Numbered from the stretch's first letter, positions 16,571 to 26,349 are shown. The stretch is DNA of 64,000 nucleotides from Deltaproteobacteria bacterium UBA2409 (GCA_002343185.1 DDRT01000003.1:40566-104565); one strand, 5' to 3'. Program-made: numbers and translations. The notes: a model not told the origin generated them from the letters alone.

Positions 16571-16950
16571 TGCTGCTACTAGACACGTGTACCCTAATAT
16601 GGCTGGTCGCTGGATCGAACGATCTATCAAATAGAGCAAAATCAGAAATTCAAAACTCTGGTGGTAGGTTGTTCGTATCATCGATCTCGGCACTAGAGAT
16701 AGCCATAAAGGTGAGAAACAAAAAACTGAAACTACCTATTGAAACCCAAGACTGGTTTAATGGAGCGTTAACCCATCACCAAATAGTTGAGATCCCAGTT
16801 AACTCAACAATCTCTGTAATTTCGGCAAACTTGCCCCTATATCATACAGATCCGTTTGACAGGATAATTGTTGCAACAGCCGAAAGTATGGATCTAAAAA
16901 TTATTACCCCTGATAAGTATATAAAAAAATACACTAACGTTTTTTGGTAA
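16570..16950 (+). CDS. vapC: VapC-type PIN-domain ribonuclease toxin
   Basis: 126 residues from the GTG at 16570, which overlaps the antitoxin stop. A TTG at 16549 would give a longer form, but the GTG restores the usual MLLLDTCTLIWL start. Acidic PIN residues are present: Asp near the N-terminus (LLDTCT), Glu in SSISALEIAIKV and Asp in HTDPFDRIIVATA, followed by a late TPD. VapC toxins cut tRNA or rRNA when the antitoxin is degraded. The 3' end overlaps ribD convergently by 17 bases. Confidence 0.88.
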   Translation: MLLLDTCTLIWLVAGSNDLSNRAKSEIQNSGGRLFVSSISALEIAIKVRNKKLKLPIETQDWFNGALTHHQIVEIPVNSTISVISANLPLYHTDPFDRIIVATAESMDLKIITPDKYIKKYTNVFW

Positions 16951-17908
16951 AAATGAGATCTGAATCTATACAGACTTCCTCTGAAATACTTAAAGGCGCT
17001 CTTATCCCACTACCAAGTTTTTTAGCTGTTCTTATCACTCGTAGTTCATCATAGAAGGGTAGAAATGAGTTTAAAATCTGTCCTCCACCTTCAACAATTA
17101 CTGAATCAATTCCAAAATCTAAAACTCGCTTTAGTATTGCTTCAATATCATTCTCAGGGAATGTGTATATATATCCATCAATGACTGCTTCATCATAGCC
17201 GAATAGAATTACAGGTGCAGTTGGGTTAAATATATTAAGCGCTCTATTATTTAATAGCCTTCTTCTCCTATCTAAAGCAATTCTGCAGGGATTTCTGCCC
17301 TTAACAAGTCTGGTATCAAGTTTTGGATTATCGATAAGTACAGTCTCACTACCAACAAGTATTCCTGCCTCTTTTGAGCGCCATTTATGAACCTCTAAGT
17401 TAGAGCTCTCCGAGCTTAGATAAACTCGCTCTTTATTTAGAGGTGCTATGAATCCATCAGAACTTTCAGCCCATTTTAAAATAATATATGGTCTATTTTT
17501 CTTGGCTCCGCAGAAAAATCTAAAATTTTGCTCTTTAACCTTTTCTTCAAGTACTCCAGTAGTAACATCGATCCCATGATCGCGCAGGATTTTGGCTCCA
17601 CCACCATTTTTGGGATCTAAGGCTCCAATTACAACTTTTTTTATCCCAGAGTTTATGATCCTTTGAACACATGGAGGGGTTTTTCCAAAGTGAGCACATG
17701 GTTCAAGAGAGACATAAAGTGTGCAACCTGTTGGATCTTCTAGCTTTGATAAAGCATTTACTTCTGCATGAGGTCCACCATAGTATTCATGATAGCCTTC
17801 TGCTTTAATCTCAGATCCATTAGCGATAACGCATCCAACCATCGGATTTGGGCTAACCTCCCGTTCTCCTAAGGCAGCAATTTCAATGCAACGGCTCATT
17901 AAATCCAT
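16934..17908 (-). CDS. ribD: Bifunctional riboflavin deaminase/reductase RibD
   Basis: 324 residues. It catalyses deamination and then side-chain reduction of the pyrimidine intermediate in riboflavin synthesis. The N-terminal deaminase has PNPMVGCVI, HAEVNAL (H47, E49) and the zinc ligands C71 and C80 in LEPCAHFGKTPPC. The C-terminal reductase starts near LKWAESSDGFIAP and includes GSETVLIDNPKLDTR and VIVEGGGQIL. The length is slightly under the usual 360. No other rib genes or FMN riboswitch lie nearby. It is transcribed divergently from dnaE with a 44-base gap. Confidence 0.95.
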   Translation of the reverse strand: MDLMSRCIEIAALGEREVSPNPMVGCVIANGSEIKAEGYHEYYGGPHAEVNALSKLEDPTGCTLYVSLEPCAHFGKTPPCVQRIINSGIKKVVIGALDPKNGGGAKILRDHGIDVTTGVLEEKVKEQNFRFFCGAKKNRPYIILKWAESSDGFIAPLNKERVYLSSESSNLEVHKWRSKEAGILVGSETVLIDNPKLDTRLVKGRNPCRIALDRRRRLLNNRALNIFNPTAPVILFGYDEAVIDGYIYTFPENDIEAILKRVLDFGIDSVIVEGGGQILNSFLPFYDELRVIRTAKKLGSGIRAPLSISEEVCIDSDLIFTKKR

Positions 17909-17952
17909 AGCACTAGACTTATTACTTTTAAGTAATTTAAACTAATGGGTCT

Positions 17953-20900
17953 GTGAAAGGATTCTGCCATCTTCATCTTCATACCCAGTATAGCCTGCTT
18001 GATGGTGCAAACAAGCTTCCTGATATTCTTAACACTGCAAAGGAAAGAGATCAGAATGCTATCGCTATGACAGACCATGGAAATCTTCATGGGGCCATTG
18101 AGTTCTATTCGGAGGCGAAAAAGATCGGGATAAAGCCAATAATTGGATGTGAGCTATATGTCACCCCCGGTTCAAGGTTTGATAAGAAAATGGAGCGACA
18201 TGGAGGAGAAGGAACTAACCACCTTACTGTTCTTGCAGCTAACAATGAAGGATATAGAAACCTATGTGCTTTAAGCACTTTAGGATATAGGGAAGGTTTT
18301 TATTTTAAACCTAGAGTAGATCATGAGCTTTTAACCCGTTATAGCGAGGGTTTAATTGTACTTAGTGGTTGTCTTGCATCTGAGCTGTCTCAGTGCGTGC
18401 TAGAAGATGACCTTAAAGGAGCTAATAAACTACTTGATTATTATTTAAAAACATTTGGCGACAGGTTTTATCTTGAGGTTCAGCCTCATATGATCCCTGA
18501 GCAACAAAAGTTAAATAAGTTTTGTATTGAAACAGGTAAAGAAAGAGGTATACCGATAGTTGCAACTACTGATTGCCATTATCCAAATGTTGAAGATCAC
18601 TATGCACAAGAAGTTCTAATGTGCATATCTACTCAGAAAACAATTCACGATCCTACAAGACTACGGCATGTTGGATTTACACTTCACTTAAAAACCGAAA
18701 GTGAAATGGAGGCAGAACTAGGGGATGAATCTTGGGTAGGTGATGCCCTCAGGAACTCCGGTGAAATAGCAAAAAGAGTAGAGCTAAATTTCGATTTCTC
18801 AAAGCACTTTATGCCAGTCTTTGATGTGCCAGAACCTAAAACTCCTGATGAACTAATGGCAGAGCTTTCAAGGGAGGGATTAAAAAAGAAGCTATCTCTC
18901 TTTTCACTAACAAAGCAAGAAGAAAATCCCTACTGGGAACGTCTTGAAACAGAGATAAAACTGATTACTGAAATGGGATTCTCAGGATATTTTCTTGTAG
19001 TTTCTGATTTTATCGTGTGGGCTAAAGAAAGCGGCATTCCTGTAGGTCCAGGAAGGGGAAGTGTTGCGGGATCCCTTGTTGCCTATGCCTTAAGAATTAC
19101 TGATGTTGATCCACTAAAACATAAGCTTCTTTTTGAGCGGTTTTTAAACCCTGAAAGAGTTAGTTTGCCTGATATTGACGTTGATTTCTGCATTAACGGC
19201 CGAGATAAAGTTATAGAATATGTAGTTCAAAAGTATGGAAAAGATAAAGTTGCTCAGATAGCAACTTTTGGAACCCTTAAGGCTAAGGCTGCAATAAAAG
19301 ATGTTGGACGTGCACTTGGTCTTAGTTATGCCGAAACCGACAAAGTTGCTCAGTGGATACCCGCACCAAGGCAAGGATTTGATTATTCATTGCTAGATTC
19401 TCTGTCAATGGAGCCAAAGCTTCTTGAGTACTCAAGAAATGACGGAAAGGAATTAATCTCATTAGCCCTAAAACTTGAAGGACTAACAAGACACAGCTCA
19501 ACACATGCTGCCGGAGTTGTAATTGGGGATAGACCGCTAATTGAAATGCTGCCAATGATGGTCGATAAAGACGGTAGAGATGTCACTCAATATACGATGG
19601 CGTATGTTGAAAAAATCGGTCTAGTTAAGTTTGATTTTCTCGGACTAAAAACACTAACTGTAATCCAGACAGCACTCGATCTAATAGAATCATCACGTGG
19701 AATAAAAATAGATCTTGAGACTTTATTTTTAGAAGATCCGAAAACCTATTCACTTCTCTCTGCTGGAAATACAACAGGAGTCTTTCAACTTGAATCAAGT
19801 GGAATTACCGAGATGGTTCAAAAGCTTAAACCAAACTGCTTTGACGATCTCGTAGCTATATTGGCACTTTATAGACCTGGTCCACTAGATTCAGGAATGG
19901 CAGATCATTATATTGAGAGAAAACATGGAAGGGAGCGAGTCGAGTATATTCATCCCCTTATGGAAAGAAGTCTCGCTGATACGTACGGAATCATGCTCTA
20001 TCAAGAGCAGATAATGCAGCTTGCAAGAGAACTTGCTGGTTACTCACTCGGAGAAGCAGATCTTCTTAGAAAAGCCATGGGTAAAAAGATCCCTGAAGAG
20101 ATGGCTAAGCAACGAGTAAGATTCGTCTCAGGATCTGTTGAACGCGGAATACCTGAGAGATCAGCCGGTGAGATATTTGGCCAGATGGAAACTTTTGCTC
20201 GGTATGGTTTTAACAGAAGTCACTCAGTTGCATATGCAATGGTGTCTTATCAGACTGCATATTTAAAGGCTCACTACCCAGTTGAGTTTATGGCAGCTCT
20301 CATGAGCAATGAGGCTGGGGATACTGATAAAATACTTAAAGATCTAAATGAATGCAGAAAGCAGAATATGGAGATTCTGCCCCCTGATGTTAATCAAAGT
20401 ACAGCAAGTTTTTCAGTTTCGGGAAATGCGATCAGATACGGACTAAGTGCAGTAAAAGGAATAGGTGATAAGGCTGTTGAATTAATAATTGCAGAACGTG
20501 AGCGAGGAGGTGACTTTAAATCGATCGATGATTTTATCTCCAGAATGGATTCGCTCAATAAAAGAGTTATCGAAAGTTTAATTAAATGTGGAGCCTTTGA
20601 TGGAACAGGCGAGTCGAGACGAGGAATGCTCGAAGCTCTTGAAGGACTCTTAAAGAAAGCTAAAACCAAAGACAATGGACAGCTTTCACTCTTTGGTACT
20701 GCACCACTTAAAAGAGAAGTGCCTGAGTGGCCTATTAATCAAAAACTCAGTTTCGAAAGAGAGGCCCTTGGCTTTTATATTTCAGGACACCCTCTTGAGA
20801 AATTTAGAGCAGAACTAAAAAAACTTGGCGTCCTTTCAACGGATGATATTAAGAGTTCTAGCCCCAGTGTTAGGATCGCCGGTGTTGTAACTCAGCTCAA

Positions 20901-21369
20901 ATTAAAAAACACAAAAAAGGGAGATAGATATGCTTCTTTCTTGCTTGAAGATTGGCTCGGAACTATAGAAGCTCTTGTATGGCCAGATGTTTATAGAAGT
21001 GTTGCCAATATACTTGTTGCAGATGAGCCAGTTATTGTAACAGCAAGATCTGAGATTACAGAAGAAAGGCGGAATCTTGTAGTAGACTCGATCGAATCTC
21101 TTATATCTATTCGGGATAAGACAGCCAGATATGGTTTGCTTAATCTATCTGTTGATGATGACCTAGAATCCCAAAAAGATAGATTGGTTAATATTCTGGA
21201 AAAGCACAGAGGTAATTGTCCACTAAAGGTTAGAATTGATGTTGATGGTAGGTTTCTGTCTTTGGTCTTAAAGGACAAACGAGATGCCCCGATCTCTGTT
21301 TCGCCCTCTGAAACCCTGTGTGAAGAGGTAGAACTTGTTTTTGGAAGGCCAGTTCTTTCGTTTGTTTAG
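17953..21369 (+). CDS. dnaE: DNA polymerase III alpha subunit
   Basis: 1138 residues, close to the family norm. This is the replicative polymerase catalytic subunit. It has an N-terminal PHP domain (HLHLHTQYSLLDGAN, MTDHGNLHGAIEF), the palm with GPGRGSVAGSLVAY and catalytic aspartates in LPDIDVDF near residue 400, ATFGTLKAKAAIKDVGRALG, the helix-hairpin-helix region and a C-terminal OB fold (VRIAGVVTQLKLKNTKKGDRYASF). The GTG at 17953 is the only sensible start; an ATG eight bases earlier meets a stop. A TAAACT -10-like box ends 9 bases before it. A family A hairpin follows the stop and may terminate transcription. Confidence 0.97.
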   Translation: MKGFCHLHLHTQYSLLDGANKLPDILNTAKERDQNAIAMTDHGNLHGAIEFYSEAKKIGIKPIIGCELYVTPGSRFDKKMERHGGEGTNHLTVLAANNEGYRNLCALSTLGYREGFYFKPRVDHELLTRYSEGLIVLSGCLASELSQCVLEDDLKGANKLLDYYLKTFGDRFYLEVQPHMIPEQQKLNKFCIETGKERGIPIVATTDCHYPNVEDHYAQEVLMCISTQKTIHDPTRLRHVGFTLHLKTESEMEAELGDESWVGDALRNSGEIAKRVELNFDFSKHFMPVFDVPEPKTPDELMAELSREGLKKKLSLFSLTKQEENPYWERLETEIKLITEMGFSGYFLVVSDFIVWAKESGIPVGPGRGSVAGSLVAYALRITDVDPLKHKLLFERFLNPERVSLPDIDVDFCINGRDKVIEYVVQKYGKDKVAQIATFGTLKAKAAIKDVGRALGLSYAETDKVAQWIPAPRQGFDYSLLDSLSMEPKLLEYSRNDGKELISLALKLEGLTRHSSTHAAGVVIGDRPLIEMLPMMVDKDGRDVTQYTMAYVEKIGLVKFDFLGLKTLTVIQTALDLIESSRGIKIDLETLFLEDPKTYSLLSAGNTTGVFQLESSGITEMVQKLKPNCFDDLVAILALYRPGPLDSGMADHYIERKHGRERVEYIHPLMERSLADTYGIMLYQEQIMQLARELAGYSLGEADLLRKAMGKKIPEEMAKQRVRFVSGSVERGIPERSAGEIFGQMETFARYGFNRSHSVAYAMVSYQTAYLKAHYPVEFMAALMSNEAGDTDKILKDLNECRKQNMEILPPDVNQSTASFSVSGNAIRYGLSAVKGIGDKAVELIIAERERGGDFKSIDDFISRMDSLNKRVIESLIKCGAFDGTGESRRGMLEALEGLLKKAKTKDNGQLSLFGTAPLKREVPEWPINQKLSFEREALGFYISGHPLEKFRAELKKLGVLSTDDIKSSSPSVRIAGVVTQLKLKNTKKGDRYASFLLEDWLGTIEALVWPDVYRSVANILVADEPVIVTARSEITEERRNLVVDSIESLISIRDKTARYGLLNLSVDDDLESQKDRLVNILEKHRGNCPLKVRIDVDGRFLSLVLKDKRDAPISVSPSETLCEEVELVFGRPVLSFV

Positions 21370-21390
21370 GAGGGAATAGAGTTTTTTGTT

Positions 21391-21427
21391 ACTTGGGGGT
21401 CACCCCTGGGAGGCCTGACCCCCAAGT
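21391..21427 (+). terminator. Family A palindrome after dnaE, possible terminator
   Basis: ACTTGGGGGTCA (21391-21402) is perfectly complementary to TGACCCCCAAGT (21416-21427), separated by 13 bases. It sits 21 bases after the dnaE stop. There is no clean T-tract. Confidence 0.55.
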
Positions 21428-21455
21428 ATTTTCTTCATTCGCGTTGGCTGCTAAG

Positions 21456-21484
21456 GCAATAATATAGCGGCCTGACCCCCAAAA
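21456..21484 (-). repeat. Family A half-element
   Basis: GCAATAATATAGCGGCCTGACCCCCAAAA matches one end of the full copies (complement of TTTTGGGGGTCAGGCCGC), without the central hairpin. It ends 17 bases before the next gene. Confidence 0.65.
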
Positions 21485-21501
21485 GAGTATCCTTACCTGG
21501 C

Positions 21502-22590
21502 GTGAAGATAACAATTAAAGATCTCCTCCCACCAATCTGGGTATCAACTCTGTTCGTTTTAGCTGCTGTATTTTGGGTTTTAGTGACCTTAAAAGAGATG
21601 GTAGTTCTTTTAGTTTTAGGACTTTCAATCGCCTATGTTATTGAACCTATAGTTCTAAAAATTCATAAGAGAGGAATTAGTAGAGCTAACTCTGTTCTTT
21701 TGGTTTTCTTGGTATTTTCTATAGGAATTTTACTACTTCTACTTTCAGTCTTACCTGCATTATTTAAAGAAGCAACATTACTAATCGAAAATCTCCCCCA
21801 ATATATTGGCCTTGTAAGAGAGATTGTAAAAGATGCTCCTCAGTTTTTAGCAGGGTATCTTCCTGAATCTGTAATTAACAAAATCAGGTTTGAATCGATA
21901 GCAGGATACATTCCAAGTATAGATGGTGCTGCTATTAAAGCAGTGCTCTCAGGGCTCTGGAACGCATTAGCTCAAGGCTATTCAGTAACATTAACTATTG
22001 TAAACTTAGCACTTCTTCCATTTATAACATTTTATCTTTCAGAATCTTTTCCAAAGATCCACTCAAGTGTTTTGGCACTATTTCCATCTTCACTAAGAGC
22101 TCCAGTGAAAACTATAACTGGAGAGATAGACACACTTCTTCGTGCATTTATCCGTGGTCAGGTTGTCGTTGGAGCCATATTATTCGTTCTTTTTGCCCTT
22201 AGTTTAGGAATCATGGGGATAAAGCTCTGGTTATTGCTTGCATTCATTTCAGGATTCGGCCAGGTTGTGCCGTATGCTGGTTTTGCGATCGGAATTATTT
22301 TAAGCACAATAATGACGATTGTAACTTTTGGAACATTCTCTTCAGTAATAACCGTTTGGATTATTTACGGCATTATTCAGCTTATTGAAGGCTTCATCGT
22401 AACCCCTAAAGTAGTTGGTCAAAGTGTAAATATGAGCCCACTTGAGGTTATAATAGCTCTTTTTGCCGGTGGTGCACTTTTAGGACTTTTAGGAATATTT
22501 TTAGCTGTACCACTAGCAGCGGCATTTAAAGTTATATTTAAACATGCTCACGGAAGACTTATGAGGTCGATGAATGAAGCTAGTAGCTGA
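21502..22590 (+). CDS. AI-2E/PerM-family membrane permease
   Basis: 362 residues with about eight membrane segments. The order (WVLVTLKEMVVLLVLGLSIAYVIEPIV, a periplasmic middle region, FIRGQVVVGAILFVLFALSLGIMGI, GFGQVVPYAGFAIGIILS, IEGFIVTPKVVGQSVNMSPLEVIIALFAGGALLG) is that of the AI-2E transporter (TqsA/PerM) family. The substrate cannot be told; such genes are often exporters or housekeeping proteins of unknown role. The start is GTG. The 3' end overlaps nadC by 17 bases, so they are co-transcribed. Confidence 0.9.
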   Translation: MKITIKDLLPPIWVSTLFVLAAVFWVLVTLKEMVVLLVLGLSIAYVIEPIVLKIHKRGISRANSVLLVFLVFSIGILLLLLSVLPALFKEATLLIENLPQYIGLVREIVKDAPQFLAGYLPESVINKIRFESIAGYIPSIDGAAIKAVLSGLWNALAQGYSVTLTIVNLALLPFITFYLSESFPKIHSSVLALFPSSLRAPVKTITGEIDTLLRAFIRGQVVVGAILFVLFALSLGIMGIKLWLLLAFISGFGQVVPYAGFAIGIILSTIMTIVTFGTFSSVITVWIIYGIIQLIEGFIVTPKVVGQSVNMSPLEVIIALFAGGALLGLLGIFLAVPLAAAFKVIFKHAHGRLMRSMNEASS

Positions 22591-23380
22591 TAAGATAATT
22601 GAGCTTGCTCTGCTTGAAGATATGCCATTTGGTGATGTCACAAGTGAGCTTTTAGTTGATAAAAAAACTAAAGCCAAAGGTGAATTTATAGCCAAAGAAA
22701 ATGGAATTCTTTGCGGAATAGATCTTATTCCACTTATATTTGAAAAAATTGGAAAAGTTGAATTTAAAGCCAAGCTTGAAGATGGAGCAGCTTTAAAAAA
22801 AGGGATGCCTTTTGCCTCAGTTGAGGGTTCTGCAAGAACACTTTTAGCTGGGGAAAGAGTAGCTCTAAATTTCTTGCAGCATCTATCAGGTATAAGCTCT
22901 AGAGTGGCTCGCTTAAAAAATCCAAAAGTATTGGATACAAGAAAAACAACTCCAGGTCTTAGATATCTTGAAAAATACGCAGTAAAAGTTGGAGGAGGAA
23001 AAGTTCATAGATTTTCGCTTAGTTCTGCAGTTATGGTGAAAAATAACCATATTGATATCGTTGGCCTAAAACCAATTCTATCAAAATTAAAGCCAGACCC
23101 TTTTATCCCAGTAATTTTTGAGTGCAGAGATCTAGCTGAGGTTGAAGCAGCATTGGGAGTAAGTCCAAGAGGGGTCTTGCTTGATAATATGAATCTTTCA
23201 GAGATAAAGCGCGCTTCAAAGTTAATTCGCGCAAAAGACCGAAAGATATTTATAGAAGTATCAGGCCAGATTAATGACTCTAAACTAGCTCAGTTTAGAA
23301 AAATTGATATTGATGGAATTTCAATGAGTTCACTAACGCGTGGGGTAAGGCCGCTTGATATCTCTATGAGAATACGATGA
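22574..23380 (+). CDS. nadC: Quinolinate phosphoribosyltransferase
   Basis: 268 residues. It makes nicotinate mononucleotide from quinolinate and PRPP in de novo NAD synthesis. Diagnostic stretches are ALLEDMPFGDVTSELL at the N-terminus, ERVALNFLQHLSGISS, DTRKTTPGLRYLEKYAVKVGG, VMVKNNHI and a late GISMSSLTRGVRPLDISM. The length and order match the family. The start lies within the permease 3' end, and birA follows after 6 bases, forming a cofactor-gene run with coaX. Confidence 0.95.
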   Translation: MKLVADKIIELALLEDMPFGDVTSELLVDKKTKAKGEFIAKENGILCGIDLIPLIFEKIGKVEFKAKLEDGAALKKGMPFASVEGSARTLLAGERVALNFLQHLSGISSRVARLKNPKVLDTRKTTPGLRYLEKYAVKVGGGKVHRFSLSSAVMVKNNHIDIVGLKPILSKLKPDPFIPVIFECRDLAEVEAALGVSPRGVLLDNMNLSEIKRASKLIRAKDRKIFIEVSGQINDSKLAQFRKIDIDGISMSSLTRGVRPLDISMRIR

Positions 23381-23386
23381 GACGCC

Positions 23387-24028
23387 ATGAAACGCTTCGA
23401 ATTTGACACTGTAGGTACAACAATGGATGAGGCAAGAAAGCTTTCATCAGTAGTAGACCCTCCATTTGTAGTAGTTGCTCAGCAACAAACAGGGGGTAGG
23501 GGAAGGCAGGGAAAAGCTTGGCTAAGTGTAGGTGGAGCTTATTTAGGAACATTTTGTCTTCCAAAAAAAAGGGGAGATCTGTCTGGATTATCCTTAGCGA
23601 TTGGAGTTGGAGTTGTTCAGGGACTTAAGATTAAAGAGGCAAAACTAAAGTGGCCTAACGATATTTATCTAAACGGAAGAAAATGTGCAGGTATTTTAAT
23701 TGAAGTTCAGGATAAGAGTGTTTTAATTGGGATCGGAATAAATATTAATTCCGCACCTGAAGGATTTGCGCAACTAAGTAATCTAAATATTGATGATGTA
23801 AATAAGAAATTAGATCAGATTATTCCAGAGATCAGTGAAGTTTTTATGATGAAGGGATTTAGCCCATGGATGGATCCATTCAATGAGCTTGATTTTCTTA
23901 AGGGTAAATCACTTAGAGCTGGCGAAATCAAAGGAATCGGTACAGGAGTCGATAGCTCAGGAGCTTATCTGATAGACGTGACTAAGAGAGTTATAGCAGG
24001 TAGTATAGAGTTCGATGTTAGTTCTTGA
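23387..24028 (+). CDS. birA: Biotin-protein ligase, catalytic form without HTH
   Basis: 213 residues. It attaches biotin to carrier proteins such as the one at 48180-48563. It has the biotin/AMP site GGRGRQGKAW, LKWPNDIYLNGRKCAGILIE and GIGININ. The N-terminal DNA-binding domain of E. coli-type BirA is absent, so it should be enzymatic only and not a repressor. The central region after GIGININ is short. It overlaps coaX by 14 bases. Confidence 0.94.
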   Translation: MKRFEFDTVGTTMDEARKLSSVVDPPFVVVAQQQTGGRGRQGKAWLSVGGAYLGTFCLPKKRGDLSGLSLAIGVGVVQGLKIKEAKLKWPNDIYLNGRKCAGILIEVQDKSVLIGIGININSAPEGFAQLSNLNIDDVNKKLDQIIPEISEVFMMKGFSPWMDPFNELDFLKGKSLRAGEIKGIGTGVDSSGAYLIDVTKRVIAGSIEFDVSS

Positions 24029-24728
24029 CGTTGGTAATTCTAGAATTACCATCGGAGTTTTCGAAGATAGGATTTTAAAAGATAAATATTCAATTCCAAC
24101 AAATAGAGTTGGAGAGATATGCTCCATTTCTAATGTTGAGCCTCAAAAGTGTCTAATCTCTAGTGTTGTACCGGAAGTTAATGAGCTTCTTTGTGAGCTA
24201 TTAAGAGCACACTTTCATGTTGAACCCTTTATTTTTGATCCATTTGTTCATTCACCAATAAAGTTAAAGGTTGATGGGTTTGTTGGCACTGATAGGGTTG
24301 TTAATGCTTATGCAGCACTAAAGTTGATAGGTGCTCCTGTACTATCGGTTGATCTTGGAACAGCAACCACGTTTGATCTTGTTGATAAAAATCGTGAATT
24401 TGTCGGTGGTGCAATATCGCCTGGACTTAGAGTTTCGCTTGATGCTTTAACGGAGGCGACATCGCAGCTTCCTGAGATTGATCTAGAACTTCCAGATAGA
24501 CTAGTAGGTAGAACTACTGAGGAAGCTATGAGGTCAGGTGCGTTCTTTGGTTATGCTTCTTTAGTTGATGGATTAATTCAGAGATTTAAAGCTGAAGAAC
24601 CTAGTCTTAAAGGAGTTGTATTAACAGGGGGATTAGCAACTTTTTTAGCTCCGTTACTGGATCCTTCTTATAAGTTAGAGCCAGATCTTACACTGCTTGG
24701 TTTATCCTTTATTGGGGAAGAGAGATAA
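24015..24728 (+). CDS. coaX: Type III pantothenate kinase
   Basis: 237 residues. It phosphorylates pantothenate, the first step of coenzyme A synthesis. The ASKHA-fold motifs are LVLDVGNSRITIGVF at the start (catalytic D5), GTDRVVNAYAA, VDLGTATTFDLV and GGAISPGLRVSLDAL, followed by GVVLTGG. It is slightly shorter than the usual 255. It overlaps birA and ends the nadC-birA-coaX run. A family A repeat follows. Confidence 0.94.
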   Translation: MLVLDVGNSRITIGVFEDRILKDKYSIPTNRVGEICSISNVEPQKCLISSVVPEVNELLCELLRAHFHVEPFIFDPFVHSPIKLKVDGFVGTDRVVNAYAALKLIGAPVLSVDLGTATTFDLVDKNREFVGGAISPGLRVSLDALTEATSQLPEIDLELPDRLVGRTTEEAMRSGAFFGYASLVDGLIQRFKAEEPSLKGVVLTGGLATFLAPLLDPSYKLEPDLTLLGLSFIGEER

Positions 24729-24734
24729 CGGAGT

Positions 24735-24835
24735 ACTTGGGGGGCAGGCCGCCGCATTATTGCTTTGTCCGCTAGCGCGGACAACACGAAAGGTCAGGTT
24801 AAAAAACCTGACCAGACAATATCCTTTCTTAGGTG
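24735..24835 (+). repeat. Family A repeat, full copy 3
   Basis: It starts ACTTGGGGGGCAGGCCGCC, continues CATTATTGCTTTGTCCGC-TAGC-GCGGAC, and contains a perfect 9-bp stem GGTCAGGTT/AACCTGACC (24792-24800 and 24805-24813) with an AAAA loop. It has the same orientation as copy 1 and lies between coaX and the convergent glycosyltransferase. Confidence 0.8.
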
Positions 24836-24870
24836 ACCCTCTAAATTAACTTGATGAGGCAAGAATTAAT

Positions 24871-26349
24871 CTAACTCTTGCAGGCATCTAAGAATGCATT
24901 TGCAAAATCAAGGGCATAAGGATGTGTATTTGAGTTACCTAAGAGCCATTCCTGCCTTTGTATGAATTTTGAATAACAATCTTTAGCATTTTCAAAGTCG
25001 CCGAGCTCTTTATATCGCTCTGCTAATCTAAATAAGAGAACTTGTGGCTCGTTTAGCTCTTCATAAGCTAAAAGAAGAAGATCCATATCTTTAATATGAA
25101 CTAAACCTTGAAGTGCTACATCAATAGGATAATTAAGAAGTTTTTTCGCACTTTCTAGATCTCCATTCTTTGCACTGAGTATTAGAAACCTAGGGTCTGT
25201 AGATATATCGAATGAATGAATTCTTGTTGGATCCAATGAGCAGATTGCTACAGCAGCATCTATACTTTCAGGGTATTGAACAAGATATTTTTCAAGAAGC
25301 AATAGAGTTTCTTCCTGGCTATAATTACCTTTAAGAATGTTCGTAAGTGGATCGATTGAAAATTGGCTGCTTACCTCATGAAATCCTGTCTCAAATGGCA
25401 ATGAACCATTTAGAGAAAGATTATCAAAATATATCTCTTCAAATAAGCTAAAGTCTAACCTGTTTTTATTTACCCAAAGCCTTTGAGCTTCGAGATTAGT
25501 AGGTTTGCTAAGGAGTAGTTTTATTAGATTAAGAAGATCTTCTTTGGTTTTATAAGATGGTAGTCCCAAAGTATTTATTAGATCCTTATATTGGGGAACA
25601 GATGGAAGAATTGGAAGTAACCCTTGTGAGATCATCTCAATTGGCTTTATATCGCTCCTACATCGGGAATATTCATCATCCCTACCAATAACAAGACCTA
25701 GTTTAAATCTTTGGAAGTTTGCCAGATATTCTTCATAAGGAAGATAACCAACAAAATTAAGATCAATGATCTTTCTAAATTCAGCTTCTCCAGCGATAGT
25801 GACAGGTTCGATTTCATTGATTTTTAACAGAGTTTCTCGAAAATATATTAGATCAGCTATGTGTCCATAAGATCCAGCCCAAACAATCCCTTTTCTGTTT
25901 TTATTCTCTAACGCCGGAGTGTTAAGAAGGTAATTAGGAATTATTTCTATCTTATCATGCTCAATAATGTCCTTTAACCCTTTGCTGGTTACTGTAATAA
26001 GATCTGCAGCAGCTACAAGTTTCTTGAAATTAAGCTGATATCTAGATGCCTCCTTATAAGCAGGATTCCATTTTGGAAGAGAAAAAAAATTATCAGAAAA
26101 CTCAATAATTGTTTTTAGTCCTAGTTTCTTTCTGCGATTTATGATCGATAGAAATTCTAACTTTCTAGGAAGATGTAGCACCAAGAGGCCTACCTGTTCT
26201 GAAAGCTCAAATGTGTCTTGGTGATTTTCAGGAATCTGAGCTATAGAAAGATCTTTATATTTAGTAGTTAGATACTTTGATGGAAAAGTAATTCGATATA
26301 AAAAATCTGGTCCATAACTACCAGGAAAAACATGAAGTATAGTTTTCAT
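24871..26349 (-). CDS. GT-B glycosyltransferase with C-terminal TPR-like helices
   Basis: 492 residues. The N-terminal region (MKTILHVFPGSYGPDFLYRI, LKTIIEFSDNFFSLP) and central region (AADLITVTSKGLKDIIEHD, KGIVWAGSYGHIADLIYF, SDIKPIEMISQGLLPILPS) match the layout of GT-B transferases, with E in KPIEMISQG as the likely sugar-nucleotide contact. Residues about 330-492 are helical pairs ending ERYKELGDFENAKDCYSKFIQ, a TPR-like unit. It probably acts in surface polysaccharide or protein glycosylation; donor and acceptor are unknown. The start overlaps the upstream membrane-protein stop by four bases. Confidence 0.75.
   Translation of the reverse strand: MKTILHVFPGSYGPDFLYRITFPSKYLTTKYKDLSIAQIPENHQDTFELSEQVGLLVLHLPRKLEFLSIINRRKKLGLKTIIEFSDNFFSLPKWNPAYKEASRYQLNFKKLVAAADLITVTSKGLKDIIEHDKIEIIPNYLLNTPALENKNRKGIVWAGSYGHIADLIYFRETLLKINEIEPVTIAGEAEFRKIIDLNFVGYLPYEEYLANFQRFKLGLVIGRDDEYSRCRSDIKPIEMISQGLLPILPSVPQYKDLINTLGLPSYKTKEDLLNLIKLLLSKPTNLEAQRLWVNKNRLDFSLFEEIYFDNLSLNGSLPFETGFHEVSSQFSIDPLTNILKGNYSQEETLLLLEKYLVQYPESIDAAVAICSLDPTRIHSFDISTDPRFLILSAKNGDLESAKKLLNYPIDVALQGLVHIKDMDLLLLAYEELNEPQVLLFRLAERYKELGDFENAKDCYSKFIQRQEWLLGNSNTHPYALDFANAFLDACKS

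Noticed and set aside
17909..17952. FMN riboswitch for ribD
   Set aside because: The 44-base gap between ribD and dnaE is too short and has none of the conserved RFN sequence blocks.
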